From Halopseudomonas sp002296055 (GTDB lineage Bacteria > Pseudomonadota > Gammaproteobacteria > Pseudomonadales > Pseudomonadaceae): a stretch of 64,000 nucleotides of DNA. The translations under genes and the position numbers were made by a program. Shown here piece after piece: positions 24,222 through 32,203 of the stretch. Each line of letters begins with the position of its first letter. The stretch's first letter is position 1. Below the pieces are notes generated by a model. The model was not told the origin of the DNA. It was given only the letters and a program-made list of their open reading frames with translations, and ran no database searches. The stretch is taken from the NCBI RefSeq assembly GCF_050876985.1, contig NZ_JBPAPP010000002.1; one strand, written 5' to 3'.

Positions 24222-25180
24222 GCAAGGGACGCACCTGCCCCACAGACTATCGCCTGCCGGCCGACGCGTTCAGCGCGCCAGCCAGTCTTGCCTGCAACGT
24301 GCTCTACGTCATCGGCGGGCTTTACGGCAACAGACAGGCCCTCGATGTCATCGAGCGCAAGCTGGCCAGCGAGCCAGGGGCAGCCGCCGTGTTCAACGGC
24401 GACGCCCACTGGTTTGACTGTGACCCGGCGATCTTCAGTGACATCGAGCAACGCCTTCAGCGCCACCACCCGCTGCGCGGCAACGTTGAAACCGAGCTGG
24501 CCCGTAGCGGGGACGCGTTCGGCTGCGGCTGCGCCTATCCGGAGCAAACGAGCGCCGACACCGTCGAGCATTCCAACCGCATTCATCAGCAGCTGCAGCA
24601 GACCGTCGACAGCCTGCCCGGCATGGCCGAGCAACTGGGCAAGCGCCCCGCCTGGCTGGTTGCCGAGGTCGCTGGAGAGCCTGTTGGTATCACCCACGGT
24701 GACGAGCAATCGCTGGCCGGCTGGCAATGCGATCATGCCGCGCTAGCGCGCGACGAGCGCCAGCAACAGTTGAATGCCTGGTTCGGCCAGCAGCGTATCC
24801 GCGTGCTGGCTTGCAGTCACACCTGCAGCCCGGCAGCGCTCAGCACCGGGCAGTGGGCCGTGATAAACAACGGCGCAGCCGGCATGCCCAATTTCAACAA
24901 CGGCCGCTACGGGCTGCTTACGCGCATTGCACCAACGCCCTCTGCATCAGCCATCTATCGGGCGCACGTCGGGAAACTGGTCATTGAGGCGCTACCGGTC
25001 AACTACGACCAGCAGACCTTTGCAGCTGAATTTGCGCACCAGTGGCCGGCCGACTCCCCCGCAGCAGTCGCTTATGGGCAACGCATAAAACACGGCACCG
25101 ACAGGGCACCAGCCGACGCCTGCATCGCCGGTTTCACTTTTGCCTCAACCCTCTGCGCTATGGACGCCCAATTACTATGA
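24218..25180 (+). CDS. calcineurin-like phosphoesterase-fold protein with altered metal motifs
   Basis: In this 320-residue protein the five metallophosphoesterase motifs can be traced but are changed: YVIGGLYGN near 25 in place of GDxHGN, NGDAHWFD near 55 in place of GDxxDRG, RGNVETE near 87 in place of GNHD/GNCD, THGDEQ near 160, and ACSHTCSP near 200 in place of GHTH. The first Asp is missing, so metal binding may be altered or lost. AGGAG lies 6 bases before the ATG, which overlaps the symporter stop; its own stop overlaps the next start. Its role in the cluster is unknown; a phosphatase of a sugar phosphate is one guess. Confidence 0.7.
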   Translation: MSKGRTCPTDYRLPADAFSAPASLACNVLYVIGGLYGNRQALDVIERKLASEPGAAAVFNGDAHWFDCDPAIFSDIEQRLQRHHPLRGNVETELARSGDAFGCGCAYPEQTSADTVEHSNRIHQQLQQTVDSLPGMAEQLGKRPAWLVAEVAGEPVGITHGDEQSLAGWQCDHAALARDERQQQLNAWFGQQRIRVLACSHTCSPAALSTGQWAVINNGAAGMPNFNNGRYGLLTRIAPTPSASAIYRAHVGKLVIEALPVNYDQQTFAAEFAHQWPADSPAAVAYGQRIKHGTDRAPADACIAGFTFASTLCAMDAQLL

Positions 25181-27318
25181 GCCGTAAACGCCTTCTTCTG
25201 CTGCTGATTATCGCCGGCCTGGTAGCCGCGTTCTTTGGCAGCGGTCTGCACCAGCACATCAGCCTGGACACCCTCAAGGCCCAACAACAGAGCCTGGAAG
25301 CTCTGGTATCTGCGCAGCCGCTGCTCAGCGGAGCACTTTACGTGCTGGTCTACGTCATCGTCGCCGCGCTGTCACTGCCCGGCGCAGCGTTGCTGACCTT
25401 GATTGGCGGCGCGTTATTTGGCCTCGGCTGGGGCCTGCTGCTGGCGTCTGTCGCCTCAACTCTCGGCGCCACACTGGCCATGCTGATCAGCCGTTTTCTG
25501 CTACAGAGCTGGGTTCAACAGCACTTCAGCCAACGACTGGAGCGCATCAACCGCGGCATTGAGCGCGAAGGCGCGTTTTACCTGTTTGCCCTGCGCCTGG
25601 TGCCCGCCTTTCCATTCTTTGTTGTGAACCTGGCGATGGGCCTGACCCGCCTGCCCGCCCGTACCTTCTGGTGGGTCAGCCAGATTGGCATGTTGCCCGG
25701 CACCCTGGTTTACGTGAACGCAGGACGCGAGCTGGGGCAGCTCGACTCGCTGGCAGGTATCTTGTCCCCTAGCCTGTTGGGCGCCTTTGTGCTGCTTGGG
25801 CTGTTCCCGTTGCTAGCCCGTCGACTGCTGGCGGTCGTCAAGGCAAGGCAGGTTTATCGGGGCTGGCAAAAGCCCACGCGGTTTGATCGCAACCTGGTGG
25901 TGATCGGCGCCGGCAGCGGTGGCCTGGTCAGCGCGTATATTGCAGCAGCCGTCAAAGCCGACGTCAGCCTGATTGAAAAGCACGCCATGGGTGGCGATTG
26001 CCTGAACACCGGCTGCGTACCGTCCAAAGCCTTGATCCGCTCAGCGCGCCTCGCAGCCGAAGTGCGCAAGGCGCCGGAGCTAGGCTTCAGCCATGCCCAA
26101 GCGCAGGTCGACTTCGCCGCCGTGATGGAGCGGGTCCAGCGGGTGATTAAGCAGATCGAACCGCACGACTCCATTGAGCGCTATACCGACCTGGGAGTCG
26201 ACGTCATTACCGGAGAGGCGCGCATTACCTCGCCCTGGCACGTTGAGGTCGCTGGTCGCAGCATCAGCACCCGCAACATCATCATCGCTGCCGGTGCTCG
26301 CCCCTTTGTGCCTGAGCTGCCGGGGCTGGACAGTGTGCCCATGGTCACCTCGGATACCGTCTGGAACCTGCGCGAGCAACCGCGCCGGCTGCTGGTGCTG
26401 GGCGGCGGCCCGATAGGCTGCGAGTTGGCACTGGCGTTTCAGCAGCTCGGTTCGCAGGTCATTCAGGTTGAACGCGGCGCACGCCTGCTCCCGCGCGAAG
26501 ACGCCGACGCCAGCGAGCTGGTGATGAACAGCCTGCGCAGCGCCGGTGTCGAGCTGCGTCTACGGTACCAGGCAGAGACCTTCGAGCTGCGTGACGGCGT
26601 CCCGACTGTTCAGTGTCGCTCACTCGATGATGACAGCATCGTCGATATCGAGTTTGACTGCGTGCTGGTCGCCCTTGGTCGAGTTGCCAATACCAGCGGC
26701 TACGGCGTTGACACTCTCGATCTAGCGATCCGCGACAACGGCACCCTGGAAACCGACGAGTACCTGGCCACCCGCTTCCCTAACGTCTACGCCGTGGGCG
26801 ATGTGACCGGCCCCTATCAGTTCACCCACGCAGCCTCCCATCAAGCCTGGTACGCGGCCGTGAACGCTCTGTTTGGCACCTTCCGCCGCTTCAAGGCGGA
26901 CTACCGGGTGCTGCCGCACTGCACCTTTACCGATCCGGAAGTTGCCCGGGTGGGCCTGTCTGAAACCGAGGCCACAGCCCAGGGCATTGCCTTTGAGGTC
27001 ACTCGCTACGGCATTGACGACCTGGATCGCGCCATTGCCGATGAAGCAGCAGAGGGCTTCGTAAAGGTGCTGACCGTCCCCGGGCGCGACCGCATTCTTG
27101 GTGTGACCATCGTTGGCGCTCACGCCGGCGAGCTGATCGCCGAATACGTGCTGGCCATGAAGTACAACCTGGGGCTGAATAAAATCCTCGGCACCGTGCA
27201 CAGCTATCCAACACTGAGTGAAGCCAACAAGTACGCCGCCGGTGAGTGGAAGCGTGCCCATCAGCCCGAGCGCCTGTTGCAGTGGGTTGCCCGCTTTCAC
27301 GCTTGGAGACGCGGGTGA
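25177..27318 (+). CDS. TVP38/TMEM64-type membrane domain fused to a dihydrolipoamide-dehydrogenase-like flavoprotein
   Basis: The 713-residue protein has two parts. Residues 1-225 form a VTT/TVP38 (SNARE-associated, DedA-like) membrane domain with several hydrophobic helices and the FALRLVPAFPFFVVN motif near 143. From about 238 a class I pyridine nucleotide-disulfide oxidoreductase follows: FAD site VVIGAGSGG, redox pair GGDCLNTGCVPSK near 271-285, NAD site LVLGGGPIGCEL near 403, and the C-terminal HSYPTLSEANKYAAG carrying the His base. Such fusions are found next to mercuric-reductase-like and radical SAM clusters. It may perform a membrane-bound redox step. It overlaps both neighbours by 4 bases. 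Confidence 0.88.
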   Translation: MSRKRLLLLLIIAGLVAAFFGSGLHQHISLDTLKAQQQSLEALVSAQPLLSGALYVLVYVIVAALSLPGAALLTLIGGALFGLGWGLLLASVASTLGATLAMLISRFLLQSWVQQHFSQRLERINRGIEREGAFYLFALRLVPAFPFFVVNLAMGLTRLPARTFWWVSQIGMLPGTLVYVNAGRELGQLDSLAGILSPSLLGAFVLLGLFPLLARRLLAVVKARQVYRGWQKPTRFDRNLVVIGAGSGGLVSAYIAAAVKADVSLIEKHAMGGDCLNTGCVPSKALIRSARLAAEVRKAPELGFSHAQAQVDFAAVMERVQRVIKQIEPHDSIERYTDLGVDVITGEARITSPWHVEVAGRSISTRNIIIAAGARPFVPELPGLDSVPMVTSDTVWNLREQPRRLLVLGGGPIGCELALAFQQLGSQVIQVERGARLLPREDADASELVMNSLRSAGVELRLRYQAETFELRDGVPTVQCRSLDDDSIVDIEFDCVLVALGRVANTSGYGVDTLDLAIRDNGTLETDEYLATRFPNVYAVGDVTGPYQFTHAASHQAWYAAVNALFGTFRRFKADYRVLPHCTFTDPEVARVGLSETEATAQGIAFEVTRYGIDDLDRAIADEAAEGFVKVLTVPGRDRILGVTIVGAHAGELIAEYVLAMKYNLGLNKILGTVHSYPTLSEANKYAAGEWKRAHQPERLLQWVARFHAWRRG

Positions 27319-27977
27319 AGCTGTCGATTGTCGTGCCCGTGCGTAACGAGGCGGCCAACCTTGTTGACAGCCTCGCGCCGCTGCAGCCACTGCGAGGACA
27401 GCTGGAACTGATCGTAGTAGACGGCGGCAGCAGTGACGACACCCTGGCGCTCGCCACGCCGCTGGCAGACCGCGTGCTGCATAGCGCCCCCGGCCGCGCA
27501 CAGCAAATGAACACCGGTGCGGCCCAGGCCCAGGGTGATTGGCTGCTATTTCTGCATGCTGATACGCAATTGCCTGCGGGCTTTCTCGACCTGCTTCCAG
27601 ACCGCAACGCACCCCGCCAGTGGGGACGCTTTGATGTGCGGCTGGCCCCCTCATCGCCCCTGTTAAACGTCGTCGCCTGGATGATGAACTGGCGCTCACG
27701 GCTGACCGGCGTCTGCACCGGCGACCAGGCTATCTTTGTTCGCCGCGCACTCTTCGAGCAGTGGGGCGGCTACGCACCGATGCCGCTGATGGAAGACATC
27801 GAACTAAGCAAACGCCTGCGCCGCCTCAGCCCCCCACTCTGCCTGCGCCCCCCCCTGACCACCTCAAGCCGCCGCTGGCAAACCCACGGCACCCTGCGCA
27901 CTATTGCCCTCATGTGGTGGCTGCGTTGGCGTTACTGGCGCGGCGCGTCGGTGGAGGAGTTGGCCGGTAAATACTAG
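27315..27977 (+). CDS. family 2 glycosyltransferase, rSAM/selenodomain-associated (transferase 2 type)
   Basis: The 220-residue GT-A fold protein starts at GTG 27315, overlapping the previous stop (GTGA). It has KLSIVVPVRNEAANL at the N-terminus, VDGGSSDDT near 36 (nucleotide-sugar site), FLHADTQLP near 80 (DxD-like), and GDQAIFVRR near 136. It belongs to the short glycosyltransferase family named in TIGRFAMs for co-occurrence with the radical SAM/selenodomain protein, consistent with the arsS-like gene in this cluster. It could add a sugar to the radical SAM product. Substrate inferred only from context. Confidence 0.82.
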   Translation: MKLSIVVPVRNEAANLVDSLAPLQPLRGQLELIVVDGGSSDDTLALATPLADRVLHSAPGRAQQMNTGAAQAQGDWLLFLHADTQLPAGFLDLLPDRNAPRQWGRFDVRLAPSSPLLNVVAWMMNWRSRLTGVCTGDQAIFVRRALFEQWGGYAPMPLMEDIELSKRLRRLSPPLCLRPPLTTSSRRWQTHGTLRTIALMWWLRWRYWRGASVEELAGKY

Positions 27978-28102
27978 CCGCAAGCTGGAAGCCAGGCATG
28001 GTGCTGTTGGTCAGGTATTGGGGCAAGACACTCGGGCGCAGAGGCACCACGTGAATCTGCGCAACGACTCAGGCTACTTGCAGCTTCTAGCTTTCAGCTG
28101 CT
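27977..28102. repeat. GCAAGCTGGAAGC / GCTTGCAGCTTC-type inverted repeat pair
   Basis: CCGCAAGCTGGAAGCC (from 27979) and TTGCAGCTTCTAGCTTTCAGC (split as TTGCAGCTTC then TAGCTTTCAGC, 28079-28099) are imperfect inverted arms around about 70 bases. The arms share the CTTGCAG heptad style of the repeats at 33151 and 55447-55547. It lies between the two transferase genes. Confidence 0.45.
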
Positions 28103-28167
28103 TTTCGACGAACCCCAACCCAAAATCCGTGTCACACCTGTGAGCCCCCCTGTTGCGAGCCACCGCC

Positions 28168-28782
28168 ATGCACTCCACCGACGCCTTTCTTCCGCTACTG
28201 ATTTTTGCCAAGGCGCCGTTGCCGGGGCAGGTAAAAACGCGCTTAATTCCCGCACTGGGTGCCGAGGGCGCTTGCTCGCTGTATCAGCGCCTGCTGGCGC
28301 ATTGTCTGCAACAGACACTCGACTGGCCTGGCCCGCGTTACCTCTACGCCAATCAACCCGACCACCCTGCCCTACAGGCGTTGGCTACGGAGCATCAGCT
28401 GCAGCTGCGCACGCAGTTGGGTGACGATCTGGGCGAGCGGATGGCCAACGCGCTGGCAGAGCACCCGGACGGCGCGCTGCTGATCGGCAGCGACTGCCCA
28501 ACGCTGGACACCCGTGCCATCTACCACGCCTGCCGAGCGCTGCAGCGCCATGACACCGCCATCATTCCCAGTGAAGACGGCGGCTACGTACTCATTGGGC
28601 AACGCCAACCAGACCCTGCGCCTTTCCAGCAAATGCGCTGGAGTCACCCGGACGTGCTACATGACACCCGGCTGCGCTTGCAAGCCGCCGGCCTCAGCCT
28701 GTGGGAGGGCGAGCCACTCTGGGACCTGGATGAACCGGCAGACCTCTCCCGCCTGCCGCAGGCTCTGGCCGGCGCCTTCTGA
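28168..28782 (+). CDS. nucleotidyl/glycosyl transferase-like protein, rSAM/selenodomain-associated (transferase 1 type)
   Basis: The 204-residue protein has IFAKAPLPGQVKTRL at residues about 12-26, a nucleotide-binding loop like that of CofC/MobA, then IGSDCPTLDT near 110 and PSEDGGYVLIG near 136. This fits the TIGR04282-type family that co-occurs with the radical SAM/selenodomain protein. It has been proposed to activate or transfer sugars; no activity is proven. The ATG at 28168 is preferred over a TTG at 28153, though the ribosome binding site is weak. A 190-base gap with a repeat separates it from the previous gene, so it may be transcribed separately. Confidence 0.8.
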   Translation: MHSTDAFLPLLIFAKAPLPGQVKTRLIPALGAEGACSLYQRLLAHCLQQTLDWPGPRYLYANQPDHPALQALATEHQLQLRTQLGDDLGERMANALAEHPDGALLIGSDCPTLDTRAIYHACRALQRHDTAIIPSEDGGYVLIGQRQPDPAPFQQMRWSHPDVLHDTRLRLQAAGLSLWEGEPLWDLDEPADLSRLPQALAGAF

Positions 28783-28967
28783 GCCGGCCGCGTCTCGCCA
28801 ACGCAAATAGTACCTGCCGCACAAAATCAATACAGCTTATGCAGTCGTATTGCCGCCAATAACACATTGTTCTCCTTTGTCCCGCCTGACTATATGGTCA
28901 CCGCTATCCGGCCGAGCGCCCGTACCCCGGCGCCCGGCACGCTCCAAAACCAATCGAAGGATTAGCG

Positions 28968-30164
28968 ATGTTTGACCTCAGCCCGCGCGTACAAGACCTG
29001 AAAAACAAGCTCCAAGGCTTCATGGACGAGCACATCTACCCTAACGAAGCGCTGTTTTACGAACAGGTAAAACAGAACAAGTGGGGCCACCCTGCCATCC
29101 TGGAAGAGCTGAAAAAAGAAGCTCGCTCCCAGGGGCTGTGGAACCTGTTTCTGCCCGAGTCCGAGCGTGGCGCTGGCCTGAGCAACGAAGAGTACGCCCA
29201 CCTGTGTGAAATCATGGGCCGCGTTTCCTTCGCCGGTGAAGTCTTCAACTGCAACGCGCCGGACACCGGCAACATGGAGACCATCGAGCGCTACGGCAAC
29301 GAAGAGCAAAAAGAGCAGTGGCTCAAGCCCCTGCTGGCCGGTGAAATCCGCTCCTGCTTCTCCATGACCGAGCCCGACGTTGCCTCCTCAGACGCCACCA
29401 ACATCCAGTGCGAGATCCGCCGCGAAGGTGACGAGTACGTCATCAACGGCACCAAGTGGTGGTCCTCCGGAGCCATGAACGAGCACTGCAAGATCGCCAT
29501 CGTCATGGGCAAGACCGCCCCCGATGCACCCAAGCACCTGCAACAAAGCATGATCCTGGTCCCGCTGGACACCCCCGGCGTGAAGATTGTTCGCGACCTG
29601 CACGTGTTCGGCTACGACCACGCCCCGCACGGCCACGCCGAGATCGAATACAACAACGTGCGCGTGCCGGTTTCCAACATCCTGCTGGGTGAAGGCCGTG
29701 GCTTCGAGATCGCTCAAGGTCGCCTTGGCCCGGGCCGTATTCACCACTGCATGCGCAGCATCGGTGTTGCCGAGCGCGCGCTGGAAGCCATGTGCCGCCG
29801 CGCCGGCGAGCGCGTAGCCTTCGGCAAGCCGATGTACAAGCTGGGCAGCGTGCCGGAAATGATCGCCCGCTCCCGTTGCGAAATCGACCAGGCTCGCCTG
29901 CTGACCCTGCACGCCGCACGCAGCATGGACCTGCACGGCAACAAGGTCGCCCGTCAGCAGATCGCCATGATCAAAGCCGTCGCCCCGACCATGGCCTGCA
30001 ACGTGATTGACCGCGCCATTCAGATCTTCGGCGCCAAGGGCGTATGCCAGGACACCTTCCTCGCCTCCGCCTACGCCAAAGCCCGCACCCTGCGCCTGGC
30101 CGACGGCCCGGACGAAGTGCATCTGAACGCCATCGCCAAAATGGAAATGAGCCAGTACCTCTGA
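28968..30164 (+). CDS. acyl-CoA dehydrogenase (ACAD10/11- or LvaC-like)
   Basis: The 398-residue flavoprotein has the ACAD fold throughout: FSMTEPDVASSDATN near 124, WWSSGAMNEHC near 163, and IFGAKGVCQDTFLA near 350. It resembles the ACAD10/ACAD11 group rather than FadE. In mammals and in the P. putida levulinate pathway, such enzymes work with an APH-type kinase to turn 4-hydroxyacyl-CoA, via a 4-phospho intermediate, into 3-hydroxyacyl-CoA. The kinase-like gene at 31088 and two SDR genes follow on the same strand, supporting that role. AAGGA lies before the ATG. The substrate chain length is unknown. Confidence 0.88.
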   Translation: MFDLSPRVQDLKNKLQGFMDEHIYPNEALFYEQVKQNKWGHPAILEELKKEARSQGLWNLFLPESERGAGLSNEEYAHLCEIMGRVSFAGEVFNCNAPDTGNMETIERYGNEEQKEQWLKPLLAGEIRSCFSMTEPDVASSDATNIQCEIRREGDEYVINGTKWWSSGAMNEHCKIAIVMGKTAPDAPKHLQQSMILVPLDTPGVKIVRDLHVFGYDHAPHGHAEIEYNNVRVPVSNILLGEGRGFEIAQGRLGPGRIHHCMRSIGVAERALEAMCRRAGERVAFGKPMYKLGSVPEMIARSRCEIDQARLLTLHAARSMDLHGNKVARQQIAMIKAVAPTMACNVIDRAIQIFGAKGVCQDTFLASAYAKARTLRLADGPDEVHLNAIAKMEMSQYL

Positions 30165-30182
30165 TCCATTCGCACCACAACA

Positions 30183-30209
30183 GGCCGAGCTCATGCTCGG
30201 CCTTTTTTT
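30183..30209 (+). terminator. intrinsic terminator abutting the SDR ribosome binding site
   Basis: GGCCGAGC (30183-30190), loop TCAT, GGCC-ending arm GCTCGGCC (30195-30202) and seven T residues (30203-30209) form a textbook terminator. The next bases are GGAG, the Shine-Dalgarno site of the following gene, whose ATG is at 30220. The element therefore ends the dehydrogenase transcript, or lets only part of the transcripts continue. Confidence 0.85.
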
Positions 30210-30219
30210 GGAGAACACC

Positions 30220-30984
30220 ATGAGCAAGCTGTTTGATCTGACCGGCAAGGTCGCCATCATCACCGGCTCGACCAAGGGCATCGGCAAGTCGATTGCCGAG
30301 GAGTACGCCAAGGCCGGGGCCAAGGTGGTGATTTCCAGTCGCAAGGCGGATGCCTGTCAGCAGGTAGCCGACGAGCTGCGTGCCCAGGGCTTTGATGCCC
30401 TGCCGGTTGCCTGCCACGTAGGCGACAAGGCCCAGCTGCAGAATCTGGTGGATGAGACCCTGGCTGCCTTTGGCCACATCGACATCCTGGTCTGCAACGC
30501 CGCCACTAACCCGGTCTACGGCCCGACGCACAAAGTCAGCGACGATGCCTTCGACAAGATCATGGGCACCAACGTCAAGGGCACCTTCTGGCTTTGCAAC
30601 ATGGTCATCCCGCACATGGTCGAGCAAGGCGGCGGTTCCATCGTGCTGCTGTCGAGCATTGCCGGGCTGCGTGCCAGCGCCAACATCGGCGTCTACGGCA
30701 TGTCCAAGGCGGCTGAAGCGGGCCTGGCTCGTAACCTGTCGCTGGAATGGGGGCCGCAGGGCATCCGCGTCAACAGCATCGCACCGGGCCTGATCCGCAC
30801 CGATTTTGCCCAGGCGCTGCTGGAAGATCCGGACCGCCTGCGCAAGGTAGAAGAGAAGCTGCCGTTGCGCCGCGTAGGCGAGCCGGTGGATATCGCCGGG
30901 GTCGCGCTATTCCTGGCCTCCAGCGCCTCAGCCTATGTCACAGGGCAGACTATCGTTGCCGATGGCGGCGATACCATTGCCTGA
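30220..30984 (+). CDS. short-chain dehydrogenase/reductase
   Basis: A 254-residue classical SDR: NAD(P) site TGSTKGIGKS near residue 14, NAAT near 92, catalytic S in LLSSIAG near 146, YGMSK near 158, and the C-terminal ASSASAYVTGQTIVADGG. GGAG directly after a terminator T-run is its ribosome binding site. It lies between the acyl-CoA dehydrogenase and the kinase, so it probably oxidises or reduces a hydroxyacyl-CoA in that pathway. Cofactor preference is not clear. Confidence 0.88.
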   Translation: MSKLFDLTGKVAIITGSTKGIGKSIAEEYAKAGAKVVISSRKADACQQVADELRAQGFDALPVACHVGDKAQLQNLVDETLAAFGHIDILVCNAATNPVYGPTHKVSDDAFDKIMGTNVKGTFWLCNMVIPHMVEQGGGSIVLLSSIAGLRASANIGVYGMSKAAEAGLARNLSLEWGPQGIRVNSIAPGLIRTDFAQALLEDPDRLRKVEEKLPLRRVGEPVDIAGVALFLASSASAYVTGQTIVADGGDTIA

Positions 30985-31012
30985 TAACACCTGATTCATC
31001 AGGCTGTTCAAT

Positions 31013-31034
31013 ACGCCAGGGATCGCCCTGGCGT
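31013..31034 (+). terminator. intercistronic hairpin between SDR and kinase genes
   Basis: ACGCCAGGG (31013-31021) and CCCTGGCGT (31026-31034) form a perfect 9-bp stem with an ATCG loop, followed by the T-rich GTTATTTT. It would be a weak terminator or an mRNA-stabilising structure within the operon. Confidence 0.55.
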
Positions 31035-31087
31035 GTTATTTTCCCGTACTTGACCCTTCAGAACCATCAACAACAGGATCTTCAAAG

Positions 31088-32134
31088 ATGAGCGGAGCGA
31101 CCCTGATTGACGTATTGCCTGCCCACCAGTTTGACGAGGCAAAACTCGCCAACTACCTGCAGGACTACCTTCCGGGAGCCAACCAGGGCATCAAGGTAAA
31201 GCAGTTCCAGGGTGGCCAGTCCAACCCGACCTTCCTGCTGGACATCGCCGGCAAGCGCTACGTACTACGCAAGAAGCCGCCGGGAAAACTGCTACCCTCC
31301 GCGCACATGGTCGAGCGCGAATACCAGGTGATCAACGCCCTGGGCCAGACCGACGTTCCCGTCCCCACTGCCCGCCTGCTGTGTGAAGACCCAGAGATCA
31401 TCGGCACCGCGTTCTACGTCATGGATTACGTTGAAGGCCGCGTCTACTCCCAGCCGCTGCTGGCCGAGGTCGCGCAGGAAGAGCGCATGCCAATCTATCA
31501 GTCCATGATTGAAACCATGGCCAAGATGCACAACGCCGACTGGAAGGCCATCGGCCTGGAAGGCTACGGCAAGCCCGACAACTACATCGCCCGTCAGGTG
31601 AAGCGCTGGGGTGGCCAGTTTGAAGCCAGCCGCACCCACGACATGCCCGCCATGGACGCGTTGATGAAGTGGCTGCCGGAGAACATCCCGGCCGACCAGA
31701 GCACCACCATTGCCCACGGCGACTTCCGCATCGGCAACCTGATGCTCGACCCGACCGAACCCAAAGTCGTCTCCATCCTCGACTGGGAACTGGCCACCCT
31801 GGGCCACCCGCTGTCGGACCTGGCCTACTGCTGCCTGCCCTACCACATGCCGGTCAATGTTGACGGCGCCAAGGGTATGGTCGGTGCCGATCTGAAGTCC
31901 CTCGGCCTGCCGGAAGAACAGCAGCTGCTGGACTGGTACTGCCAGTACACCGGCCGCACCGGCGTACCGAACTGGAACTTCTACATCGCCTTCTCGCTGT
32001 TCCGTCTGGCCGCCATTGTGCAGGGTGTTTACCACCGCGCACTGCAAGGCAACGCCAGCAACGCCGACGCGCTGGAAGTCGGCAAGCGCGCCGGCCTGCT
32101 GGCCGAACGCGGCTGGGAAATCGCCCAGAAGTAA
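31088..32134 (+). CDS. aminoglycoside-phosphotransferase-fold kinase (ACAD10 N-domain or LvaA-like)
   Basis: The 348-residue protein has an APH-type kinase fold: LRKKPPGKLLPSAHMVEREY (ATP-lysine region, residues about 60-80), catalytic HGDFRIGNLML near 212, and metal-binding ILDWELATLGHP near 232. In the established bacterial levulinate pathway (LvaA) and in mammalian ACAD10/11, this kinase phosphorylates the 4-hydroxy group of 4-hydroxyacyl-CoA before the ACAD step. The ACAD gene two positions upstream fits. The small LvaB partner is not seen here. AGGA-type site before ATG 31088 (CAGGATCTTCAAAG). Confidence 0.87.
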   Translation: MSGATLIDVLPAHQFDEAKLANYLQDYLPGANQGIKVKQFQGGQSNPTFLLDIAGKRYVLRKKPPGKLLPSAHMVEREYQVINALGQTDVPVPTARLLCEDPEIIGTAFYVMDYVEGRVYSQPLLAEVAQEERMPIYQSMIETMAKMHNADWKAIGLEGYGKPDNYIARQVKRWGGQFEASRTHDMPAMDALMKWLPENIPADQSTTIAHGDFRIGNLMLDPTEPKVVSILDWELATLGHPLSDLAYCCLPYHMPVNVDGAKGMVGADLKSLGLPEEQQLLDWYCQYTGRTGVPNWNFYIAFSLFRLAAIVQGVYHRALQGNASNADALEVGKRAGLLAERGWEIAQK

Positions 32135-32139
32135 GACCA

Positions 32140-32166
32140 AACGGGGCAGCCACTGGCTGCCCCGTT
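32140..32166 (+). terminator. perfect 12-bp hairpin between kinase and surE
   Basis: AACGGGGCAGCC (32140-32151) and GGCTGCCCCGTT (32155-32166) pair perfectly with an ACT loop. It starts 6 bases after the kinase stop. There is no following T-run, so it is more likely a 3'-end stabiliser or processing site than a strong terminator. Confidence 0.5.
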
Positions 32167-32203
32167 GCGTATCCAAGCCCCTTTCAATAAAAAAGGATTG
32201 CCC

